64,000 nt of DNA from an uncultured Bacteroidota bacterium (GTDB lineage Bacteria; Bacteroidota; Bacteroidia; Chitinophagales; Chitinophagaceae): contig CAILLK010000102.1 of NCBI GenBank assembly GCA_903835005.1, positions 22,595-86,594 on the forward strand, written 5' to 3'. The notes beneath the pieces are model-generated. The model was not told the origin of the DNA, ran no database searches, and was given only the letters and a program-made list of their open reading frames with translations. The position numbers and the translations under genes were made by a program. Of the stretch, positions 44,953 to 53,900 are shown piece by piece; the first letter of the stretch is position 1; each line of letters starts with the position of its first letter.

Positions 44953-45975
44953 ATGACAAATACAAATCCAATAATCCTGTTAGCAATAGAATCTTCCTGC
45001 GATGAAACCAGCGCTGCCATCATCAGAGATGGTAAGGTTTTGAGTAATATAATTGCTACTCAAAAAGTGCATGAGCGGTACGGCGGGGTAGTGCCCGAAC
45101 TGGCTTCCAGGGCGCATATGCAGAATATTGTTCCTGTCGTGGATGTTGCAGTTAAGGATGCCGGAATTACTAAACAAGAGATAACAGCCGTGGCGTATAC
45201 ACAAGCGCCGGGACTGATAGGTTCTTTACTGGTAGGGGCATGTTTTGCAAAATCGTTTGCACAGGCAAGAGGGTTGCCCCTTATTGCCGTTCATCATATG
45301 CAGGCACATGTGCTGGCGCATTTTATTGAGTCAAAGCCTGAGTTCCCGTTTCTGTGTCTTACCGTTTCAGGTGGGCATACACAGATAGTTCTTTGCAGGG
45401 ATTACCTGGATATGGAAGTGCTGGGTGAAACCATTGATGATGCAGCAGGAGAAGCTTTCGATAAGGTAGCCAAGATGCTCGGTTTGCCGTATCCCGGGGG
45501 GCCACTTGTGGATAAATATGCAAAGGAAGGTGATCCGTTGAAGTTCAAATTCCCTATGTCGGAAATGAAAAATTATGAATTCAGTTTCAGTGGTATTAAA
45601 ACTTCGGTGCTTTATTTTTTGCAGGCACAGAAGAAAATTGACCCGCTGTTTATTGAAAACAATCTGAAGGATATCTGTGCATCTGTGCAATATACACTTG
45701 TGAATATGCTGATGAACAAGCTGAAGAAAGCTGCAAGGGAACTGAATATAAAACACATCGGTATAGCAGGTGGCGTATCGGCCAACAGCGGATTAAGAAA
45801 AGCAATTAAGGAAACTGGAGATAAGCTGGGCTGGCAGGTTTACATCCCAAAGTTTGAGTACTGTACAGATAATGCAGCAATGATAGGCATTACAGGGTAC
45901 CATAAATATCTTAAGGGTCAGTTTGCAGATCTATCTGTAACTCCAACAGCAAGGGCATCCTGGAGTATTGTTTAA
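44953..45975 (+). CDS. tsaD: tRNA N6-threonylcarbamoyladenosine transferase TsaD
   Basis: TsaD transfers the threonylcarbamoyl group to A37 of ANN-decoding tRNAs. Signatures: AIESSCDETSAAI at the N-terminus, the metal motif HHMQAH, VSGGHTQIV, and IAGGVSANSGLR. Length (340 residues) is standard. It is followed after 54 bp by another tRNA A37-modifying enzyme gene, trmN6-like. Confidence 0.96.
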   Translation: MTNTNPIILLAIESSCDETSAAIIRDGKVLSNIIATQKVHERYGGVVPELASRAHMQNIVPVVDVAVKDAGITKQEITAVAYTQAPGLIGSLLVGACFAKSFAQARGLPLIAVHHMQAHVLAHFIESKPEFPFLCLTVSGGHTQIVLCRDYLDMEVLGETIDDAAGEAFDKVAKMLGLPYPGGPLVDKYAKEGDPLKFKFPMSEMKNYEFSFSGIKTSVLYFLQAQKKIDPLFIENNLKDICASVQYTLVNMLMNKLKKAARELNIKHIGIAGGVSANSGLRKAIKETGDKLGWQVYIPKFEYCTDNAAMIGITGYHKYLKGQFADLSVTPTARASWSIV

Positions 45976-46029
45976 AATTTAAGAGGCATTTTACTTTCGG
46001 CTTAATACTAACGACTCTGGACCTAAATA

Positions 46030-46743
46030 ATGAGTAATACCTATTTTCAGTTTAAGCAATTCAGGATTAATCAGGATAGGTGCGCAATGAAAGTTACCAC
46101 TGATGCCTGCATTCTGGGGGCATGGACGCCGTTGCTGCCGGGCGTGAAAAAAGTACTGGACATAGGAACAGGTACAGGGTTGCTTTCGCTGATGCTTATG
46201 CAGAGAAATCCGGGAATAAGAATGGATGCTGTTGAGCTTGAAAAGGAAGCCAGGGAGCAAGCTGCTGAAAATATGAAAAACAGTATCTGGCACGACGGGG
46301 TTAAAGTTATAGAAGCAGATATCAAAGATTACAGGCCAGGAAATAAATATGACCTGATTATTTCTAACCCGCCCTTTTTTAATAATAGTTTACTCAGCAA
46401 TAAAGATACGGATAACCTTGCCAGGCATACGCTTTCACTTTCTTATTCAGAATTGCTGGAAGTCATTAAATATAATTTAAGCGATAATGGTTATGCCTCT
46501 GTTTTGCTTCCCTGCCCCGGGTATTTTCAATTCTATGAGCTGATAAATAGGATAGGGTTGTATGAGGCTCGTAAGCTGATGATCAGGCATAATGCCCATT
46601 CGGAAGTAAAGAGGGTAATTACTGTTTTTGGTAAACCGAAATCAGTAGAATCTGTTTCGTGTGAGCTTGTGATAAAAGAAGATGGACAGAACTATACTGC
46701 CGCCTTTAAGGAGTTACTGTCTCCTTTTTATCTTTATTTGTAA
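46030..46743 (+). CDS. trmN6: tRNA1(Val) (adenine(37)-N6)-methyltransferase-like
   Basis: The 237-residue protein has the YfiC/TrmN6 layout: FKQFRINQDRCAMKVTTDACILGAW at the N-terminus, a SAM-binding LDIGTGTGLLSLML, and the catalytic NPPFFNNSL. It methylates N6 of A37 in tRNA1(Val) in E. coli. Its last 38 bp overlap the convergent membrane-protein gene at 46706. Confidence 0.9.
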   Translation: MSNTYFQFKQFRINQDRCAMKVTTDACILGAWTPLLPGVKKVLDIGTGTGLLSLMLMQRNPGIRMDAVELEKEAREQAAENMKNSIWHDGVKVIEADIKDYRPGNKYDLIISNPPFFNNSLLSNKDTDNLARHTLSLSYSELLEVIKYNLSDNGYASVLLPCPGYFQFYELINRIGLYEARKLMIRHNAHSEVKRVITVFGKPKSVESVSCELVIKEDGQNYTAAFKELLSPFYLYL

Positions 46744-47161
46744 CAATTGTTGTTTTCTTTCTCGGCATAAACATAAAGTAGATGCATATGAGCATCCACT
46801 CTGCCCAAGCAAGGTAAAAACCCATATGAAAACGCTTACCAAGCAGATGATGAGAGAAGTCGGTAGTGAAATCATCATAAGTGAGATAGAGACAGCAGAC
46901 AGCAGCTAGTAATAAGACAATATGTAAAAATTTAGCAAGCCAGTAAGGCAATTTATTTTCTATGAATGATTGGAGGATGAAAAAAAGGATCATTACCAGC
47001 AATACAGCCAGTCCGCCTTGCCACCATATTTTAAGCAGATTATATTCCCGGTGCAGAAATGTAATGCCTACCCTGCCTATCCATGAGGCTTTCGACATCA
47101 GGTAGCCCGAGAGCGCTGAAAGCGCAGTAATTAAAAGCAAAAATGGGATGGTACGTTTCAT
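46706..47161 (-). CDS. Four-helix membrane protein of unknown function
   Basis: The 151-residue protein has four hydrophobic segments (near residues 5-22, 47-66, 77-97, 117-133) and a Lys/Thr-rich tail. It starts within the stop of the RES-toxin gene (one-base overlap), so it is probably co-transcribed with the RES-Xre module. Its 3' end runs 38 bp into the opposing trmN6. No family recognised. Confidence 0.68.
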   Translation of the reverse strand: MKRTIPFLLLITALSALSGYLMSKASWIGRVGITFLHREYNLLKIWWQGGLAVLLVMILFFILQSFIENKLPYWLAKFLHIVLLLAAVCCLYLTYDDFTTDFSHHLLGKRFHMGFYLAWAEWMLICIYFMFMPRKKTTIVTNKDKKETVTP

Positions 47162-47634
47162 TACGCCAAAGCTTCTTTAATAAATAAACGCTGATCAAAT
47201 TCAAATGGTTCGAAAGTTAACACTTTTACCTGTTTGAAATCTGCATGAAGGGGATTGATAAGAATATTATAATCCCCTGCAACTATTGCCGACGGAACCT
47301 TCAACGCAAGATGTTTACCCTCGAGAAAGAACTGATCGCCAATAATCTGAGTGTGCTTTATTTCAGGGAAAAATTTCCAGTTCGTAGGTAGGTCTTTTAC
47401 AGAAATCTGTTGTTTAATTGCATTTGAAGGGACATCAATACAGATCATCATATAGTCTTGAGGAACAATTTTCAACGGGGTATGGACTGCAATTTCCAAT
47501 GTGCAAAGCGCCCTTGATTCAGTGGTATAAAGGACGGGTATTCCCGGGCTGTTCCATCTTCCGCCCGCAATCCGTGCGCCCTCGCCTGAGAGGTCATTTT
47601 TAAACTTCGACCTTGCCAACCTGTATACAATCAT
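47161..47634 (-). CDS. RES-domain toxin (NAD-degrading)
   Basis: The 157-residue protein matches the RES family: YRLARSKFKNDLSGEGARIAGGRWNSPGIPVLYTTES at the N-terminus (Arg, Gly-rich and Tyr conserved), ALCTLEIAVH, and SAIVAGDYNILINPLH with the conserved Ser/Asn region. RES toxins degrade NAD+ and are neutralised by Xre-type antitoxins. The antitoxin gene precedes and overlaps it by 4 bp. Confidence 0.9.
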   Translation of the reverse strand: MIVYRLARSKFKNDLSGEGARIAGGRWNSPGIPVLYTTESRALCTLEIAVHTPLKIVPQDYMMICIDVPSNAIKQQISVKDLPTNWKFFPEIKHTQIIGDQFFLEGKHLALKVPSAIVAGDYNILINPLHADFKQVKVLTFEPFEFDQRLFIKEALA

Positions 47635-48059
47635 GCCAAAACACCATGTTCTATGCGGGTCAATTCATTTTTAAGCAAACCTATTCCGAATGTGCTGTCG
47701 AGTAGTTCTTTTGGTTTAATACCTCCAAGAGCGATGTTTTTGGCATCGAGCCACGTATCAAACTGCTCACTGTTTCCGAATACTTCAATACCTCTGTTGT
47801 AGAAGAGTGTTATCTCCAGTATTTTTTCGGAATGGATTGGGTCAAACGTTTTTTCTTCCTTCTTATAGCGTTGAATTGTTCTCTCTGAAAGATGCAGAAA
47901 AACAGACCAGTCATCCATGCTGAAAGGGCTGTTTGCGGTCATTTTGGTAAAGGTATGGAAGGGTATTCCCTGGCGCGAAGTGCTTATTAAATAACCTGCA
48001 CTGGGTTCACTTACTATACTTGAAGTATCTTCTTGTACCTTATATGGCTTGCTGCTCAT
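47631..48059 (-). CDS. Xre/MbcA/ParS-type antitoxin of the RES module
   Basis: The 142-residue protein has an N-terminal Xre-like region (DWSVFLHLSERTIQRYKKEEKTF) and the C-terminal DUF2384-type toxin-binding segment (LFYNRGIEVFGNSEQFDTWLDAKNIALGGIKPKELLDSTFG in pieces). This is the usual cognate antitoxin for RES-domain toxins, and the order and overlap fit. Confidence 0.9.
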   Translation of the reverse strand: MSSKPYKVQEDTSSIVSEPSAGYLISTSRQGIPFHTFTKMTANSPFSMDDWSVFLHLSERTIQRYKKEEKTFDPIHSEKILEITLFYNRGIEVFGNSEQFDTWLDAKNIALGGIKPKELLDSTFGIGLLKNELTRIEHGVLA

Positions 48060-48161
48060 ATCTCCTCATTTCCCCAAAATTACGAATTTTGTCTTTATTT
48101 TTGCGTCATTTGTCTGAATTTCAATAAATTTAATTATCAATAATTCATTTTGCCCTTACCA

Positions 48162-48971
48162 CTAATTATTGTTCTTTGTTTTTTTTAAATTCTTTTTGGG
48201 TGCTTGTGCAGGTTTGACAGCGGGTTTAACTTTAATGTAAACCAGTTTTATGTTGCTTTTGTCTGTTTGTCTTTCATCAGTTTCAAAATTGTGGATACTT
48301 TTAATCAGCTGGCCCAGTTTTTTGAATCCATAATTCCTGGGGTCAAAGTCAGGTTCTTTTTTCAGTATCAGGTTACCCACTTCACCCAGGAAAGCCCATC
48401 CTCCTTCATCGGCCAGGTCGCTGATACTTGAAGAGATGAGCTGGATGGTCTTTTTATCCAGGTTTTTAATAGAGCCTGGTAAATGTGTTTCTTCCTTTTT
48501 ATCCTCTTCCTTTGAGCGGGCTGGAATTGCCTCCGATAAAATTTCGATGTAAATAAACTTATCACAGGCGGCAATAAAAGGGGATGGGGTTTTCTTTTGT
48601 CCCATACCGATTACTTTAACGCCTGCCTCCCGCAGGCGCAATGCAAGGCGGGTAAAATCGCTGTCGCTTGAGATAATACAGAAGCCATCTACCTTCCCTG
48701 TATACAAAATATCCATGGCATCAATGATCATAGCCGAATCAGTTGCATTTTTACCGGTGGTATAACTGTATTGCTGTATTGGGGTAATTGCATTCTCCAG
48801 CAAAACAGACTTCCAGCCCGAAACAGTTGGTTTTGTCCAGTCGCCATAAATGCGCTTAAATGTGGGCGTGCCGTATTTGGCAATTTCCTCCATCATGCCT
48901 TTCACATTGGCATACGGAACATTGTCTGCATCAATCAGAACGGCGAAGCGGGCATCAGATGTATTTTGCAT
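48162..48971 (-). CDS. NYN-domain (PIN-like) nuclease with C-terminal LOTUS/OST-HTH domain
   Basis: The 269-residue protein has a LabA/DUF88-type NYN domain: AVLIDADNVPYANVKGMMEE, GKNATDSAMIIDAMDILYT and GFCIISSDSDFTRLALRLREAGVKVIG, whose Asp residues form the metal site of PIN-like RNases. Residues ~170-245 form an OST-HTH/LOTUS RNA-binding region, followed by a basic tail. A role in RNA cleavage or turnover is inferred from the family. Confidence 0.88.
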   Translation of the reverse strand: MQNTSDARFAVLIDADNVPYANVKGMMEEIAKYGTPTFKRIYGDWTKPTVSGWKSVLLENAITPIQQYSYTTGKNATDSAMIIDAMDILYTGKVDGFCIISSDSDFTRLALRLREAGVKVIGMGQKKTPSPFIAACDKFIYIEILSEAIPARSKEEDKKEETHLPGSIKNLDKKTIQLISSSISDLADEGGWAFLGEVGNLILKKEPDFDPRNYGFKKLGQLIKSIHNFETDERQTDKSNIKLVYIKVKPAVKPAQAPKKNLKKTKNNN

Positions 48972-49014
48972 GAGAAGATTTTAAACAGTTAAAACAATAT
49001 ACTGTTATGTAAAG

Positions 49015-49051
49015 TTGCAAAAAAAATCCGGCTATTTATTTAGCCGGATTT
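49015..49051 (-). terminator. Terminator of the transaldolase gene
   Basis: A perfect 10-bp stem AATCCGGCTA/TAGCCGGATT with a 6-nt loop is followed on the minus strand by TTTTTTT. It stands 22 bp past the stop of the gene at 49073. Confidence 0.85.
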
Positions 49052-49072
49052 CAGATGTATATTTTGAAGCAA

Positions 49073-49726
49073 TTATTGCATTGATTTGGCATCTTTAAGA
49101 AACTGTTCCAGCCCAAGATCAGTTAATGGATGCTTCAGCAAACCAAGTATAGAAGACAAGGGACAGGTGCAAACGTCAGCCCCGGCTTCGGCACAGCGCA
49201 CAATATGCAAAGGGGTTCGGATAGAAGCAGCCAGAACTTCGGTCATAAAGCCCTGGGCATTATAGATGCTCACAATCTGCTCTATAAGCTGTACGCCATC
49301 CCATCCGCTGTCATCAATGCGGCCCAGGAACGGGGAAACATAGGTTGCACCGGCTTTTGCAGCCAGTATAGCCTGGCCTGCTGAGAATACCAACGTGCAA
49401 TTGGTTTTAATACCGTTATCGGTGAACCATTTTATGGCCTTAATACCCTCTTTTATCATGGGTACTTTCACCACAATATTTTTATGAAGGGCTGCAAGTT
49501 TTTTACCTTCTTCCACTATGCCTTCAAATGTTGTACCCAATACTTCAGCGCTTACAGGTCCGTCTACCATTTCGCAAATGGTAACATAATGTTCCATCAC
49601 TGCATCATGGCCTTTTATACCTTCCTTAGCCATTAGAGACGGATTGGTGGTTACGCCATCCAGAATCCCGAGTTCATGAGCTTCTTTAATCTGTGCGAGA
49701 TTTGCGGTATCTATAAAAAATTTCAT
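49073..49726 (-). CDS. Transaldolase / fructose-6-phosphate aldolase family protein
   Basis: The 217-residue protein has FIDTANLAQIKEAHELGILDGVTTNPSLMAKEG (in pieces), the Schiff-base Lys in NIVVKVPMIKEGIKAIKW, and YVSPFLGRIDD. The canonical Asn of TTNPS is present, unlike in the CBS-fused paralogue at 14510-15523. Members are either transaldolases of the pentose phosphate pathway or fructose-6-phosphate aldolases; the two cannot be told apart by eye. Confidence 0.92.
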   Translation of the reverse strand: MKFFIDTANLAQIKEAHELGILDGVTTNPSLMAKEGIKGHDAVMEHYVTICEMVDGPVSAEVLGTTFEGIVEEGKKLAALHKNIVVKVPMIKEGIKAIKWFTDNGIKTNCTLVFSAGQAILAAKAGATYVSPFLGRIDDSGWDGVQLIEQIVSIYNAQGFMTEVLAASIRTPLHIVRCAEAGADVCTCPLSSILGLLKHPLTDLGLEQFLKDAKSMQ

Positions 49727-49872
49727 AATTTGTGTAGTTTGGCTGCAAAGTTAGTTTTTGCCAGCTGAATTTTGCGGAAATAATTTTTCAGTGTTTTACT
49801 CAATGAAAGTAAAAAACAAATTGAAAGTGCTCATTTTTTAAAATAGCATTGCGGCACCCACCCGCTTTTACG

Positions 49873-50440
49873 AATAAAATAAGCCGGTTTTTTATAAAAA
49901 AACAGAAGTTACTTACATCGCACCGCTACAACCACCCGCCCTTGCTACAATCCTCCTGAAGGGTGAAGCGGGAGCCAATAATGTCAGAAAGAATTAATGA
50001 AGATATTAAAAGAATAAAAAAGCCAGATTTTTTATAAAAAAACAGAAGTTACTCCCATCGCACCGCTACAACCACCCGCCCTTGCTACATTCCTCCTGAA
50101 GTATGAAGCAGGAGCCAATAATGTCAGAAAGATTTAATGAAGATATTACAAGAATAAAAAAGCCAGTTTTTTTATAAAAAAACAGAATTTACTTACATCG
50201 CACCGCTACAACCACCTCGTTTACAAATAAAAAAGCCAGTTTTTTTATAAAAAAACAGAAGTTACTTACATCGCACCGCTACAACCACCCGCCCTTGCTA
50301 CATTCCTCCTGAAGGATGAAGCGGGAGCCAATAATGTCAGAAAGATTTAATGAAGATATTACAAGAATAAAAAAGCCGGTTTTTTTATAAAAAAACAGAA
50401 TTTACTTACATCGGACCGCTACAACCACCTCGTTTACAAA
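49873..50440 (-). repeat. Tandem array of truncated SRP RNA gene copies
   Basis: Five units share the SRP RNA 3' strand (GGTGGTTGTAGCGGTGCGAT, then GTAAGT) followed by the terminator-like T7-A-T-A7 stretch. The long units start near 49873, 50014 and 50227; the short ones start near 50154 and 50367. Counting from the terminator motif GCC, successive spacings are about 140, 140, 73, 140 and 73 bp, ending at the intact gene. Long units keep GGAATGTAGCAAGGG but have lost two bases of the apical stem; short units lack the apical domain. A further worn fragment may lie at ~49850. Confidence 0.85.
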
Positions 50441-50447
50441 TAAAAAA

Positions 50448-50473
50448 GCCAGTTTTTTTATAAAAAAACTGGC
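50448..50473 (-). terminator. SRP RNA terminator
   Basis: A perfect palindrome, GCCAGTTTTTTT on one arm and AAAAAAACTGGC on the other with TA in the centre, followed on the minus strand by TTTTTTA. It stands at the 3' end of the SRP RNA gene. The downstream repeat copies keep only one arm intact. Confidence 0.8.
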
Positions 50474-50577
50474 AAGTTACTTACATCGCACCGCTACAAC
50501 CACCCGCCCTTGCTACATTCCTGTCCTGGGGGATTCAGCAGGAGCTGGCCGTATAAGACTTGCCAGCGGTGCAAATG
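50474..50577 (-). ncRNA. ffs: Signal recognition particle RNA (small bacterial type)
   Basis: On the minus strand the apical domain reads CCCAGG-ACA-GGAA-TGT-AGCA-AGGG, the conserved Ffh-binding loop with a GGAA tetraloop. The 5' strand GCACCGCT pairs with AGCGGTGC of the 3' strand, giving a single long hairpin of about 100-110 nt. A -7-type TACATTTG lies at the 5' edge (about 50572-50579), so the exact 5' end is uncertain by several bases. SRP RNA scaffolds Ffh for co-translational membrane targeting. Confidence 0.88.
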
Positions 50578-50935
50578 TAGGATAAAAAACCATTAATATT
50601 GCTTTCGGCTGAAAATTTTTCTCAGGTATCTGACAATCAATATAATACTAAGGCAGGCAAGCTGATTTTCCAGCAATTAATAATCACCTGGAAAGATAAC
50701 CAGTAATTGCATTTACATTGACTAATTAAATATCTATATTGAATTGCCACTTTGAAATTATTAATTACTACTTTCACCCTGAAATTCTGCAACAAAACAG
50801 GTGCAGAAATGATTTTTTTAAAAAAAAATAGAGAAAGTAGCTATTGTTGATTGTTTTTTTACTATTTTTCGGCATTATTTCATAAATCTATTAGATATGG
50901 GATCAGGAAATCTTTACGCAAGACGAGCAAATACG

Positions 50936-53900
50936 ATGAAAAATGTGAAAGGAAACCGCTTAGTACGGTCATTCCTTTTTGCCGGCTTGTTTTTGCTGGG
51001 CGCGCCAATTGCAAGCTGGGCACAACCAACTTTTGTTCATGGGGCTACTCAAACGCTTACTGTTTGTGAGAATTCATCGAATAATAGTTTTGGCGACGAG
51101 TTAACCATTACTGATCCAACATATGGTGTAACTGAAACCTGGTCTATTGTATATGGTACAAATCCTTCTAACGGATCAGTATCCGGATTCCCGTTTACAA
51201 GCGCTTCTGATGGTGGTATTCTGACAACTGCAGGTGCAGCGCCTTTTTACACTCCAAATACCGGAGTTTATGGTACTGATGTAATTCAGGTTCAGGTTTC
51301 AAACGGAACTGATACAGTATATACTACCATCAATGTGGTAATCTTACCTCCTCCTTCATTAATTATTGGCGCAATACCTGCAGTTTGCCAGGGAAGTACC
51401 AGTACTTCAATTTCTTATTCAGCACTTTCTAACGTAGGGCCTACATCTGCGGTTTTTGCAACATCGGGTGGTGGTACAAATACTTTCGTGGTTCCACCAC
51501 TGGTAGATACTATTTCATTTGATCTCCAGGGAGCTGCCGGTGGTGGTGATAGCCACAGCGGCGCACCTAATCCGGGTTATGGCGGCCGTGTACAAGGCAA
51601 GCTGGCTGTTACACCTGGCCATATCCTTAATTTCTACACCGGCGGCATGGGCGCAAGTGGTTCTCCTTTGGGCGCTAACGGCGGTTTCAACGGTGGTGGT
51701 AATGCTTACTATTATTTCTTTGCCTGCGGTGGCGCAGGTGGTGGTGCTTCTGACATTCGTCTGGATGGCACATCGTTAACCAATCGTGTTGTAGTTGCCG
51801 GCGGCGGTGGCGGAAACGGTTGGGACAGCCCTGGTCCATTTGCCGGTGGTGCAGGTGGTAACCAGACTGCAGGAAACAGCGCACCAAATGTTGGTGGTTC
51901 TTCTGCCAATGGCGGTAATCCGTTTACGGGTGGTGCAGCAGCTACATATGTTGGCTGGACTCCAGGTGGCAATGGCTCTAACGGACAAGGTGGAAATGGC
52001 AGCGTTCAGGGTATCTCTGGCGGCGGCGGTGGCGGCTATTTTGGCGGCGGCGGTGGTATATGGAATGGCGGCGGTGGCGGATCTTCTTTCTGCAGCCCTA
52101 CTTTGGTTAACAGCCAAACTTATACAGCAGGTTACAATATCGGAGATGGTATTGCATCTATCAATTATGTAATTCCTGGTACTTATGTAATAACATGGGA
52201 TGCGGTAGCTACTTATAATGGATTTGTTTATGATAGCGCTGTTTTGCCATCATCACCTATTCCTGTAGCTATACCTTCTTCAGCGCCTCCCGGCACCTAT
52301 AATGGCTATTTGAAAATTGGCAATAACACATGCAACAGCAGTCTTTATTCATTTCAGGTAGTAATTAACCCAACTCCAACTGCCAATACAGTTCTTAACC
52401 AGACTATTTGCAATGGTGATACATCAGGTACTATATTCTTCTCAGGTTCGTTCCCTTCAACAACCTATAACTGGACCAATACTATACCAAGTATCGGTCT
52501 TCCTTCAAGCGGATCAGGTGATATACCATCATTTACAGTTGCAAACGGTTCTGCTATTCCGCAAGATGCATTGATCACAGTGACACCATTATTAAACGGT
52601 TGCTTAGGCGCTCCGGTTAGCTTTACCATGCTGGTAAATCCAACACCATCATTAACAAGTACACTGACTCCTCCTTCTATCTGCGATAGTGCTACATTTA
52701 ATTATTTACCAACAAGCGCTACTACTGGTACTACTTTCTTCTGGGCACGTGCTGATGTTTATGGAATTATAGATTCACCTGCAAGCGGCGCTGGCAATCC
52801 TGGCGAAATATTATACAACAACGGTCCGGATTCAGTAACTGTGCCTTATGTCTATACGCTTGATGCTAATGGATGTTCAAATATTGAAACTGTAAATGTT
52901 ACGGTATATCCAAGGCCGGTACTTTCTTCTCCTCTTTCAGCTCCGGCAATTTGTAATAACACAGTATTCAGCTATACGCCTGCAAGCGCAACTACAGGTG
53001 TAACATTTGGCTGGAACCGTGCTGCAGTTGCAGGTATCAGTAATGCTGCAAACGCAGGTACTGGTAATCCGCTGGAAACATTGCATAATACCACAACAGC
53101 TCCGGTTGCCGTTCATTATGTTTATACACTTTCGGCCAACAGTTGCTCTTATACACAAGTTGTTACTGTAACGGTTAATCCTAGTCCGACACTTACCAGT
53201 ACTTTATCGCCATTACCGGTTTGCGACAGCAACGCATTCAGCTATGTACCAGCCAGCCTTACAACAGGTACTACTTATTCCTGGAACAGGCCGTTTATTG
53301 TAGGGATATCCAATCCAACCGCTGGTGGTACCGGCAGTGTTAATGAATACCTGGTAAATACTACTGCGCATCCGGTAAATGTAACCTACAACTATACACT
53401 TACTGCATATGGTTGCCAGAATACACAAAGTGTAGTAGTAACGATCTATCCTAAACCAAGGTTGAGCAGCTCACTGACTCCTTCTGTTTGTGACAGCGCA
53501 GTATTCAGCTATGTACCAACGAGCGGAACTACCGGTACTTCCTTCAACTGGGTGCGTGATACAGTTTCAGGTATCAGCAATCCTGCAGGTGCAGGTGCTG
53601 GTAACCCGAACGAAACACTCATTAATACCACTTCGCATACAATAGTTGTTACTTATACCTATACAATGCTGGCAAACAGTTGCCCAAGCACTGAGAACGT
53701 AATGCTTACGGTAAATCCAAAGCCAATGCTGAGCACATCGCTTACGCCATCTGCCCTTTGCGACAGCGCCGTGTTCAATTATCCTCCGGCAAGTAATACA
53801 GCCGGAGCAACGTTCAGCTGGTCTCGTCCTTATATTTCAGGTATATATGCTGTTGCCCAGACAGGTACAGGAAACCCTGATCAGCAACTGATCAACTCAA

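Noticed and set aside
51519..52172. Overlapping long frames on both strands in the Gly-rich region
   Set aside because: They are compositional shadows of the GGN-rich coding sequence of the giant protein.
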